Assembly: GCF_900103475.1 (NCBI RefSeq)
Contig: NZ_FNHG01000008.1
Location: 1 to 64,000, forward strand
Direction: 5' to 3'
DNA: 64,000 nt
Source of the DNA: Maricaulis salignorans
Lineage (GTDB): Bacteria > Pseudomonadota > Alphaproteobacteria > Caulobacterales > Maricaulaceae
The notes below the pieces were generated by a model. It searched no databases. It was not told the DNA's origin and saw only the letters and a program-made list of their open reading frames with translations. Numbering within the stretch: the stretch's first letter is position 1; each line of letters starts with the position of its first letter. The translations under genes and the position numbers were made by a program. Of this stretch, positions 8,083 to 15,596 are shown piece by piece.

Positions 8083-9395
8083 GCGATGACCAGCGTGCCG
8101 CCGCGCGCGACATAATAGATCATGAAGGCCATCCAGACGCCGTCATTGCCGAAGGCCGGTGTCAGGATGGCATCGGCGATGAGATAGATCACCACCGTCG
8201 CCAGGCCGGCATTGCGCAGGATTTTGCCGCTTGTCGTGCCGATGAAGACCCCGTCCATCAGCCAGGCGCCTGCCCCGAGGAAGGGGACGATAGCGCACCA
8301 GGGCAGATAGCGGATCGCCGCCGCGCGCGCCTCGGCATCGTCGATCAGAAAGCCCAGGGCCTGGGCACCGAACAACCAGGTCAGCACGGCGAATATCGCA
8401 CCGGCGGCGAACATTGGCTCGCCCGTCAGGCGCACGGCCCGGCGCAGACCGTCCAGCGAGCGGCGGCCATAGGCGCGGCCGGCCTCGGTCTCGGCGACGA
8501 AGGCAAAGGCATCGAGCACGAAGGCCCAGAGGGTGATCACCTGTAGCAGAACGTGATTGCCCGCCAGTATGGCGGTGCCTTGGCGCGCGCCGGCATTGGC
8601 GAACCAGGTAAAGCCGAGCACCAGGCTCCAGGTGCGGATCATGAGGTTGAGATTGACGTTGAACATTTGCCCGATGGCGCCCGGATCGAGCAGGCTGGTC
8701 CGGTTGAGCACCGAGCTGGCCCAGCCACCCTGGCGCATCAGCGCATGGCCGACGAAGCCCAGGCCGACGAGAAGGCCGGCCCATTCGGCAATCGCGGTGG
8801 CAGCGCCGACTCCGCCGGGTCCATAGCCGAGCCCGAGCACGAACCAGAGATCGAGCCCGATATTGATGGCGCTGAACACGGCATAGATGGCCAGTGTCGC
8901 GCTATTGCGGCCCAGCCCGATCAGCCAGCCGGTCAGGGCGAAGGTCGCCAGTGCCGCCGGCGCACCCCAGGCGCGCGCCAGCAGGTAGTCCGCGCCCTTG
9001 GCCTCGACGCCGGGCGCGCCCTGCAGCACGGCAAACCCGCCCCAGGCGATCGGATGGCGCAATAGCCAGACCGCAATGCCGAGCAGGGCGGCGATGGCGA
9101 CGGCACGGATCAGGATGCGCTGGGTCTCGGCCCGGTTATGGGCGCCGTCGGCCTGGGCGGTCAGCCCGGTCGTGCCCATGCGCAGGAAGTAGAAGCTCCA
9201 GTAGAAGACCGAGAAGATCGCGCCGCCCAGCGCCACGCCGCCGAGATCGCTCTTGTCGCCCGACAGGCCCAGCACGAATGTATCGACCACCCCGGCCAGC
9301 GGCACGGTGGCATTGGCTGCGACCAGTGGCAGGGCGCGCTTGATCACGTCGATACGGGTGAGTTCGGGCCGGAGAGTTTCAGTATCGCTGGACAT
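8010..9395 (-). CDS. MATE-family efflux transporter (DinF-like)
   Basis: A 461-residue inner-membrane protein with twelve predicted helices in two six-helix halves, as in the MATE exporters. The first half has the typical P-L-x-G-x-x-D-T segment (PLAGVVDTFVLG). Family members exchange Na+ or H+ for drugs, toxic organics or natural metabolites. The DinF subgroup fits best by length and by the early LGGVALGGAIF segment. The substrate is unknown. The gene is single and converges on pyrD with a 73-bp overlap, so its C-terminal codons are antisense to the pyrD 3' end. Confidence 0.9.
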   Translation of the reverse strand: MSSDTETLRPELTRIDVIKRALPLVAANATVPLAGVVDTFVLGLSGDKSDLGGVALGGAIFSVFYWSFYFLRMGTTGLTAQADGAHNRAETQRILIRAVAIAALLGIAVWLLRHPIAWGGFAVLQGAPGVEAKGADYLLARAWGAPAALATFALTGWLIGLGRNSATLAIYAVFSAINIGLDLWFVLGLGYGPGGVGAATAIAEWAGLLVGLGFVGHALMRQGGWASSVLNRTSLLDPGAIGQMFNVNLNLMIRTWSLVLGFTWFANAGARQGTAILAGNHVLLQVITLWAFVLDAFAFVAETEAGRAYGRRSLDGLRRAVRLTGEPMFAAGAIFAVLTWLFGAQALGFLIDDAEARAAAIRYLPWCAIVPFLGAGAWLMDGVFIGTTSGKILRNAGLATVVIYLIADAILTPAFGNDGVWMAFMIYYVARGGTLVIAYPSLERRLQSTPTASATETKPSA

Positions 9396-9483
9396 GATCC
9401 GCCACTAGCCCGCTGAGGCACGGCTGGCAAGCCGTCCGCGCGGACTTGCTCACGGGCTCAGTCGGACGGAAATCAAAGGGTCG

Positions 9484-9861
9484 CTAGACGCCGCACACAT
9501 CATCGCGGCAGCGATCGCGCGGCCGCATCGGGGCGAGCCAGCGATACAGGGCGTCGAGCGGAATGCGGATCGGCGCCGGGCGTGTCAGCCAGGCGAGCGG
9601 GCCCCAGCCGGGCACACGTTCCCAGATTGCGATGAAGGCGGGCCAGCCATCGATCAGTTGACCATCGGGGAGGCGGACATGGAGGGATGCGAGCGCCGCC
9701 TCCCGATCGACATCATCGGGCAGGTCACCATTCGCATCGTGCAGGCGAATGATGTGGTCACCATGACGGGCGTAATGGCCCATTTCGCGGCGGCAGATCG
9801 GGCACAGCGCGTCATAATAGGCGATCAGGGGGCCGGTGGTGTCCATGGGTTCAATCTGCAC
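9484..9861 (-). CDS. DUF393 / DCC-family thioredoxin-like protein
   Basis: A 125-residue protein with the family signature near the N terminus: YYDALCPICRREM, with a CxxC pair in a DxxCPxC context. The DCC family is predicted to be thioredoxin-fold thiol-disulfide proteins, mostly unstudied. A later PLAWLTR and a basic C-terminal tail with two cysteines (CRDDVC) also fit. The frame opens with GTG at 9861, and an in-frame ATG lies 15 bases inside at 9846; neither has a strong ribosome site. It lies downstream of the two thioesterases on the same strand, about 60 bp away. Confidence 0.8.
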   Translation of the reverse strand: MQIEPMDTTGPLIAYYDALCPICRREMGHYARHGDHIIRLHDANGDLPDDVDREAALASLHVRLPDGQLIDGWPAFIAIWERVPGWGPLAWLTRPAPIRIPLDALYRWLAPMRPRDRCRDDVCGV

Positions 9862-9922
9862 CGGGGAGCCGGCCGCGGCCAGCGGTCATCCGGTCGCATG
9901 CGACGCGGTGCCGCGGCGGGTC

Positions 9923-10345
9923 TCAACCGGCCGGGTCGGTGCGCCCCGGTGTGATCAGGAAATGGCCGTGCAGGGTGGCGACAGGGGCGCCGCTGCGGCC
10001 TTGCCACGCTTCGGCCCGGACGTTGGCGACGCGGCGTCCGCTGCGATTGACGATGGCGCGGGCGTAGACATCCGCCGCGCGGCCCGGGCGCAGATAGTCA
10101 ATCGCGACATCAATCGGTCGCGGCAAGCGCTCCAGTGATTGACCGGCCAGCAGGGAGGCCGATGCGACGATTTCGAGAAAGGCGCCGATGGCGCCGCCAT
10201 GCAGCGCCGGGATGAGAGGGTTGCCGACCAGGATTTCCGAATAGGGCAGTATGCCCGTCAGCTCGTCGCCCTTCTGTTCAAGGCGCACGCCAAAGCGCGC
10301 CACATAGGGCGCGGCCAGCAGGGTTTCGATCAGGGCATTGCTCAT
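9923..10345 (-). CDS. PaaI-type hotdog thioesterase (second of a tandem pair)
   Basis: A 140-residue hotdog-fold protein of the acyl-CoA thioesterase type. The HGG motif of the active-site helix is seen in PALHGGAIGAFLE (about 48-60), followed by the central strand DVAIDYLRPG and a terminal TLHGHFLI. Such enzymes hydrolyse small or aromatic acyl-CoAs, but the substrate here is not defined. Its ATG overlaps the stop of the upstream thioesterase by 4 bp, so the two are translationally coupled and may form a hetero-oligomer (inference). Confidence 0.87.
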   Translation of the reverse strand: MSNALIETLLAAPYVARFGVRLEQKGDELTGILPYSEILVGNPLIPALHGGAIGAFLEIVASASLLAGQSLERLPRPIDVAIDYLRPGRAADVYARAIVNRSGRRVANVRAEAWQGRSGAPVATLHGHFLITPGRTDPAG

Positions 10346-10845
10346 AGCGGCTGTCCCGAGCGCAGGGCTTCAACCGCGCGTTCCTGCGCCGCCTTCGAAG
10401 CGCCGGTCACCATGAAGGCGGCCTGGGCGGTGGCGACGGGATCATTGATATCGCCATCATGTGCGGTGGCGCGAACAAAGGCGACCAGGCCGTGGGATTT
10501 GAGGCACACCGCCTCGGCTGTGACATCGAGCCCGGGTTTGGCCGGGCGCATGTAATCGAGACGCAGATCAAGCGTCGCCGGTGTGTCCTGCCCGCCAAAA
10601 CCGCTGAAAGCCGCAAGGCCGCAGACATGGTCGAGCAAGGCCGTAATGACGCCGCCATGCAGGATGCCGGACTCGGGGTCGCCGACCAGATCGGCCGAAT
10701 AGGGCGCGCGCATCACGGCAAGGCCGGGTTTCAGCGAGACCAGGGTGAGGCCGAGCGCGACCGCATGGGGTGAGCCATCGACAAGCAGTGGCGCCAGCTC
10801 GTCGAGCAGGGTCTGCAGATCGCCGGGAGTATCGGTATCGGACAT
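10342..10845 (-). CDS. PaaI-type hotdog thioesterase (first of a tandem pair)
   Basis: A 167-residue protein of the same family as its downstream partner but clearly diverged. The HGG motif is in GILHGGVITALLDH (about 62-75), the central strand is LDLRLDYMRPA and the domain ends with TAQAAFMV. It has a longer N-terminal segment than the partner. The pair overlaps by 4 bp. Two adjacent, non-identical hotdog genes are a known arrangement for products that form mixed oligomers, but nothing in the sequence proves this here. Confidence 0.87.
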   Translation of the reverse strand: MSDTDTPGDLQTLLDELAPLLVDGSPHAVALGLTLVSLKPGLAVMRAPYSADLVGDPESGILHGGVITALLDHVCGLAAFSGFGGQDTPATLDLRLDYMRPAKPGLDVTAEAVCLKSHGLVAFVRATAHDGDINDPVATAQAAFMVTGASKAAQERAVEALRSGQPL

Positions 10846-10888
10846 GCTGAACTTCTATTGCAGCGCGGGCGCCCTCGCCAGATGCAAT

Positions 10889-11725
10889 TCAGCGCTGGCC
10901 AAGGCGCTTGTCGACGATCATTTCCAGTCCTGTAACGACCGGATCGCGCAATGGATCGCCATTATCGGCCATGCGGATCAGCTGGGCCAGCGCGGCCCGA
11001 TGCATTTCAACCACTTCCGCCTCGGCAGCGGCGTAGCTGTCCTGCCGGGAGATGAAGCGTTGCAATGAGCGGCCAACGCGAATGGCGAGCGGATCACCGC
11101 TCAGCCGGGTTTCATGCGAGAGCGCGAGGGCGGCGCGACGGGCGGCCTCCATCGGCGTGGTCAGCCCGGCTTCGACATCGGAGCTGCGTTTGAAACTCGG
11201 CTTGCGTTCGCGGCGCGGCCGGCGGCGGCGGTCAGGCCCGGCAAAGCGTGATGAATCGACGAACGCCCGCTGGTCTGTTTGCAGGGATTTGAGACGATTG
11301 ATCAGCGTGATCGGTGCCAGGGGCGTCACGAGGTATTCGCTGGCACCGGCGTCACGCGCGCGCTCGATATCGGCACGCGGTCGCGGCGCGGACATCAGGA
11401 TGACGGGAGTTTCGCGATAATGTGAGCCTTGGGAGGCGCGAATGCGCTGCAGCAACCGCACGCGATCCTCATCGGGATCGGTCTGTTCGGCCCAGTCAGC
11501 GACAATCAGGGCCGGCGAAATTTCGCGCAAGGCATGCATGGCGCGGCTGGCATGTGTCTCGACCACGATGTCGCGCACGCCGGCATCGCGCAGCACATTG
11601 ATCAGGATATTGCGCATGAAACTGTTGGAATTGAGCACAAGTGTCGGCCTGCGACTCCAGTCGCGAGCGACCGGGGCCGCCGGAGCGCTTTCCGCTTCGG
11701 TAAGTCTGAGTGGCTCAATATTCAT
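10889..11725 (-). CDS. Receiver-domain protein with degenerate acidic pocket and FGPDRRR-type tail
   Basis: A 278-residue protein with an N-terminal CheY-like domain (about 27-150) and a helical C-terminal part. The phosphorylatable aspartate is present (LIVADWAE, about D77). The acidic pair that normally holds Mg2+ is replaced (LVLNSNSFMR where VLVVDDS is usual), and the conserved lysine is threonine (EYLVTPLAP). This makes normal phosphotransfer doubtful. After the domain comes the FVDSSRFAGPDRRRR motif, typical of a group of alphaproteobacterial response regulators without a DNA-binding output. It may act as a protein-protein switch (inference). No kinase gene is adjacent. Confidence 0.8.
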   Translation of the reverse strand: MNIEPLRLTEAESAPAAPVARDWSRRPTLVLNSNSFMRNILINVLRDAGVRDIVVETHASRAMHALREISPALIVADWAEQTDPDEDRVRLLQRIRASQGSHYRETPVILMSAPRPRADIERARDAGASEYLVTPLAPITLINRLKSLQTDQRAFVDSSRFAGPDRRRRPRRERKPSFKRSSDVEAGLTTPMEAARRAALALSHETRLSGDPLAIRVGRSLQRFISRQDSYAAAEAEVVEMHRAALAQLIRMADNGDPLRDPVVTGLEMIVDKRLGQR

Positions 11726-11816
11726 GCGGGGACGTTAGCGCCCGGAAGTTTCGAACCTGCCAAGAAAAGTGGTTAACAGGTGGGAAATCCGGCGTTTAGC
11801 ACAAAGTCCCGCGCCC

Positions 11817-12146
11817 TTAGTCGCGCCGCAACGCCTTCACGACCCGGACCACGATCCAGATCGGCACCACGAGGACGGCACCGAGCAGGAGGTAGTCCAC
11901 CGCCCACAATGCGCTGTCGCTGATGAAGCCGATAAAGCGGCTCCAGGATTCCGCCAGCGTGCCGAAGAAGTCGACCCAGAGGCGTCGTGGATTGACGTGG
12001 AAGGCCGCCAGGAAGAAACCCGCCAGCACACACAGAAAGATCAGCCGGATCAGATCCGACGGCGCAAAGCGCAACAGGCGTTGCACAAAGCTGCGCCGGG
12101 GCTGGGCTGTTGTCGTGTCGGGTCGGGTGTCATTGTGTTCGGTCAT
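11817..12146 (-). CDS. Small inner-membrane protein (DUF6460-like)
   Basis: A 109-residue protein with a polar, disordered N-terminal 20 residues and two membrane segments (about 32-50 and 78-100), ending in a basic RVVKALRRD tail. The order and the segment SDLIRLIFLCVLAGFFLAAFHVNPRRLW recall the alphaproteobacterial DUF6460 family, whose role is unknown; I hold that family call loosely. It lies 61 bp downstream of the mechanosensitive channel gene on the same strand, with a hairpin between them. Confidence 0.62.
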   Translation of the reverse strand: MTEHNDTRPDTTTAQPRRSFVQRLLRFAPSDLIRLIFLCVLAGFFLAAFHVNPRRLWVDFFGTLAESWSRFIGFISDSALWAVDYLLLGAVLVVPIWIVVRVVKALRRD

Positions 12147-12173
12147 GCGGTCACTTTAGCGCTAAATGCGGCG

Positions 12174-12197
12174 CAATCGGGGCCGTAGCCCCGATTG
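12174..12197 (-). terminator. Hairpin after the mscS-like gene (possible terminator)
   Basis: A perfect 10-bp stem (CAATCGGGGC at 12174-12183, GCCCCGATTG at 12188-12197) with a 4-base loop, just past the stop of the channel gene. There is no T-run on the reading strand, so a classical intrinsic terminator is uncertain. Confidence 0.45.
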
Positions 12198-12207
12198 CTG
12201 ACAGGGT

Positions 12208-13038
12208 TCAGGATTTGCGGGTGATGTGAACTTCGTGCGGGTAGGGAATGGAGATGCCATCCTTGTCGAAGGCTTCCTTGACGTTTTTCATCGCGTCGAA
12301 GAAGACGCCCCAGTAATCGCCGGTCGCACACCAGGCGCGGCAGACAATATCGACCGAGGAGGCGCCATGCGCCTTGACCGCAGTGAACACGGCCGGGTCC
12401 TTGAGGACGCGCTTGTCGGCCTCAAGGACTTTGGTGATCGTCGCCATCGCCTTGTCGATATCATCGCCATAATCGATCGAGAAACCCAGATCGACGCGGC
12501 GGGTTTCATTGGCGGAATAATTGACGATCACACTGCCCCAGCCTTCGCCATTGGGCACGATCACCTTCTTGTTGTCGCCGGTCGCCAGAATAGTGGTGAA
12601 GAGATTGATGTCCTTCACCGTGCCCGACTGTCCGGCCACCTCGACCCAGTCGCCCAGCCCATAGGGGCGGAAGAGCACGATCATCACGCCGGCGGCGAGA
12701 TTGGACAAGGTCCCCTGCAGCGCCAGGCCGATGGCCAGGGTTGCCGCACCGAGTGTCGCCACAAGGCTGGTGGTCTCGACGCCAAAGCGCGACAGGACCG
12801 CGATCAGCACCATGATCATCAGGCCCCAATAGGCCAGCGAGGCAAAGAATGCGCCGAGCGTATTGTCGATCCGCTCGCTCTTGTGCACCGCCTTGACGAC
12901 CGCTTTGCGGACCGTGCCGGCGACAATCAGGCCGGCAATCAGGATTGCTGAAGCGAGCACAATATTGGTGCCGGCATCGAGCGCGCGCTGGGTCAGTACG
13001 GCAATGGTTTCGGGGTTGAGAAAGTCTTCGGGAATCAT
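12208..13038 (-). CDS. Small-conductance mechanosensitive channel, MscS family
   Basis: A 276-residue channel that opens under membrane tension to release solutes after osmotic downshock. It has three membrane helices (about 22-42, 60-80 and 88-112). The pore helix carries the Gly/Ala-rich packing pattern of MscS (LVATLGAATLAIGLALQGTLSNLAAGVMI). The beta domain (PYGLGDWVEVAGQSGTVKDI) and the cytoplasmic alpha/beta domain follow. Length and layout match E. coli MscS. I took the ATG at 13038; the frame stays open further upstream but without family resemblance. It is divergent from the DUF2254 membrane gene. Confidence 0.93.
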   Translation of the reverse strand: MIPEDFLNPETIAVLTQRALDAGTNIVLASAILIAGLIVAGTVRKAVVKAVHKSERIDNTLGAFFASLAYWGLMIMVLIAVLSRFGVETTSLVATLGAATLAIGLALQGTLSNLAAGVMIVLFRPYGLGDWVEVAGQSGTVKDINLFTTILATGDNKKVIVPNGEGWGSVIVNYSANETRRVDLGFSIDYGDDIDKAMATITKVLEADKRVLKDPAVFTAVKAHGASSVDIVCRAWCATGDYWGVFFDAMKNVKEAFDKDGISIPYPHEVHITRKS

Positions 13039-13206
13039 GGGGCGTGTCCTGTCTGGCGATGATGCCCGGACGGGTAGCAAAGTTTGCGGGCGAGGGGAAT
13101 GGGGGAGGGCGGACCGCCGGACGCCGTTCACGCCGGCGGCCTGATTGTATCTGACCGGCTATCCCGTAACATGGGCAGACCGCAATTCGAGCCGCCAGGG
13201 GATAGC

Positions 13207-14511
13207 ATGTTTGGAAGCCGGTTCTTTTTTGCACTCAAGGCCCTGCGTGAACGTCTCTGGGTGAGACCGCTGACCTATGTCCTGATGGCGGTCGGTCTGA
13301 TCTTCCTGGCGCAGGCGGCGGACCGCTTGGCCATCCCCATGCCGTTGCCCGATATCAGCGCGGAAACAATCGAAAAACTCCTGACCGTGATCTCCGCCAG
13401 CATGCTCGGCGTTGCCACATTCGCTGTTGCCTCAATGGTGTCGGCCTATGCTGCTGCTGGCCGCAGCGCCACGCCGCGCGCCTTCTCCCTGGTGGTCGCC
13501 GATCAGGTCTCGCAGACCGCGCTGTCGAGTTTCGTCGGCGCCTTCATTTACTCGATTGTCGGGATCGTCGCGATCCGGGTCGGTCTTTACGAGACTGCCG
13601 GGCGCTTCAGCATATTCATCACAACACTGGGTATTTTCAGCTGGGTCGTTCTGACCTTCGTGCGTTGGGTCGACAATATTGCCAGGCTCGGACGGCTGGG
13701 GAACACGATCGAGAAGGTCGAGGCGGCGACCCGGGCCGCATTCCGGCCCTGGACCGGCGAGAGCGCCCTGGGCGGCGTGGCTGTCCGTGAGATGAGCGAA
13801 AGCGGCATGCCGGTCTGCCCGGCGACGTTTGGCTATATTCAGCATATCGATACGGACGGCTTGCAGAGCTGGGCCGAGGAGCAGGAGGTCGCGCTCGATT
13901 TGCGGTCTGTTCCGGGTGCCTTTGTCTCGCCGGCGCGGGCCTTGCTGACGATCGATTGGCAGGGGGCGCCACGTGAGCTTGAGGATGCGCAGCGAGCGTG
14001 TCTGGTGCGCGCCTTTGTCATTGGCAGCAAGCGCACGTTCGACGAGGATCCGCGCTTCGGGCTGATTGTCTTGTCGGAGATCGGTTCGCGGGCCCTGTCC
14101 CCGGCGACCAATGATCCCGGCACGGCAATCGAGATCATCAACAAGCTGACCCATATCTTGCTGGACCGGGACAGTGCGGCGAAGCGCGATGGGGCGAATC
14201 CGCCGCGCTGCAGTCGCATTCGCGTGCCGGCGCTCAGTCCGGATGATTTGCTGGAAGATGCGTTCGCAGCAATCGAGAAGGATGGCGTCAATTCTGTGGA
14301 ACTGGGAATCCGACTGCAGAAATCCTACAGCCTGCTGGCCCGGGCGCAGGATTGCGGTATGCGCAAGGCGGCGAAACGGCGGTCGGGCCTCGCGCTGGAA
14401 CGTGCTGAACACGCGCTGACCTTCCCGGACGATCTCGACCGTGTGAGACGCGCGGCCCGTGACGGTGCCGGCAGTCTTGTCGACGGCAAATCGGCGGATG
14501 CCGAAGACTGA
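13207..14511 (+). CDS. DUF2254 integral membrane protein
   Basis: A 434-residue protein with four N-terminal membrane segments (about 18-38, 56-82, 100-128 and 134-156) and a long soluble C-terminal domain, the DUF2254 layout. Segments such as SASMLGVATFAVASMVSAYAAA and ATNDPGTAIEIINKL are typical of the family. No activity is established. The ATG at 13207 follows AGGGGA at good spacing. It is divergent from the MscS-like gene with about 170 bp between starts, so the two may share an osmotic or envelope role (weak inference). Confidence 0.85.
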   Translation: MFGSRFFFALKALRERLWVRPLTYVLMAVGLIFLAQAADRLAIPMPLPDISAETIEKLLTVISASMLGVATFAVASMVSAYAAAGRSATPRAFSLVVADQVSQTALSSFVGAFIYSIVGIVAIRVGLYETAGRFSIFITTLGIFSWVVLTFVRWVDNIARLGRLGNTIEKVEAATRAAFRPWTGESALGGVAVREMSESGMPVCPATFGYIQHIDTDGLQSWAEEQEVALDLRSVPGAFVSPARALLTIDWQGAPRELEDAQRACLVRAFVIGSKRTFDEDPRFGLIVLSEIGSRALSPATNDPGTAIEIINKLTHILLDRDSAAKRDGANPPRCSRIRVPALSPDDLLEDAFAAIEKDGVNSVELGIRLQKSYSLLARAQDCGMRKAAKRRSGLALERAEHALTFPDDLDRVRRAARDGAGSLVDGKSADAED

Positions 14512-14527
14512 CAGCAGCCGTCGGGCC

Positions 14528-15478
14528 TCAATGCGCGCCTACCGCCACGGCTCCTGTACTCGCGGTCACGGCAGCGACCATCGCCGCCTGTGCTGCCAGA
14601 ATGGCGGCGAGATCGCCAGCGGCTGCGATCGGTCTGGCCATGCCGGCCTGTGCCTGGGCAAGGCGCAGGGCGAGGCGGGCGGCGGTCTGGCTTGTCGGTT
14701 TGGGTTTGAGCTGGGCGACGGCTTCGAAGGCTTCCACCAGGGCATCGGCCATGACGGGGCCATTGCCGCTGGCCGCAAGGATGGCGAGGCCGGTCTTGCC
14801 GGTTCCGTGGCGCAGGGCGGGGCGGCCGCGCACGGCGATATTGAGGCTGGTCCAGGCCCCGGCCAGGCCAGCCGGGTCGGGCTGGCTCAGGGCGACTTCA
14901 TAGGCGGCGGCCACGGCGTGATGGCGCGGGACACCGGCGGTGATCAGGGCCTGGCGGGCGCGGTTCAGATGATTGACCGCGTCCTCGGGTGTTTCGCCCA
15001 TGGCGGTAAAGGCGGCGGCGAGGACTTCCTCACGCGGCGCATCGCGCTGCCACCAGGGCGCGGCGATGGCGTCGAGCACATCGAAGAACTGGTCGGCCTG
15101 CCACGCATGACCCCCGGCGGTGACCAGGGAGAGGGCGGCACAGGCACCCCCATGCGCGAGACTGCGCGCGCCGCGGGCCTTGCGCTGCAGCGCCAGGGCG
15201 CGGCGGGTTTCGAGGAATTGCTGTGCCGTGCGGCCACCCGCGACCAGCGCCGCGGCAAAGACCAGACGCATTGGCCGATTGGGTGAGCGCCAGGGCCCAA
15301 GCCCGGCATTGAGTTCATCGCGGGTCTCGAAACAGTTTTCGATAAGGGATTCGAGGTCGATCGGGGCATTGAGCACCGCCAGGGCTGCAAAGCGGGCCTG
15401 CAGGCGTTCGCCGCGCGGCGCGCGCGTGTGAAACGCGGCGTCCAGGGCCCGAAAGCGTTGCGTGATCGCATGTCCCAT
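14528..15478 (-). CDS. Alpha-helical protein of unknown function
   Basis: A 316-residue protein I do not recognise with certainty. It is almost entirely helical and alanine-rich, with no signal peptide or membrane segment. Local features include DELNAGLGPWRSPNRPMRLVFAAALVAGG (about 60-90) and a repeated-looking pattern of short amphipathic helices. A distant relation to DUF4003-type proteins is possible but unproven. I chose the ATG at 15478 over an upstream TTG because AAGGGA lies nine bases before it. It is divergent from the helicase gene (about 120 bp apart) and convergent with the DUF2254 gene. Confidence 0.6.
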   Translation of the reverse strand: MGHAITQRFRALDAAFHTRAPRGERLQARFAALAVLNAPIDLESLIENCFETRDELNAGLGPWRSPNRPMRLVFAAALVAGGRTAQQFLETRRALALQRKARGARSLAHGGACAALSLVTAGGHAWQADQFFDVLDAIAAPWWQRDAPREEVLAAAFTAMGETPEDAVNHLNRARQALITAGVPRHHAVAAAYEVALSQPDPAGLAGAWTSLNIAVRGRPALRHGTGKTGLAILAASGNGPVMADALVEAFEAVAQLKPKPTSQTAARLALRLAQAQAGMARPIAAAGDLAAILAAQAAMVAAVTASTGAVAVGAH

Positions 15479-15596
15479 GCCGGAAATTCCCTTAATCAAT
15501 CAGTTCAAGCCAACTCTATGCCGCAGCGAGCGCGTGCGCGGCAGAGGGACGGTTTTGTGCTTTGTCCCCCCTTCGCTGGCGCGCTAAGTCACAGGC

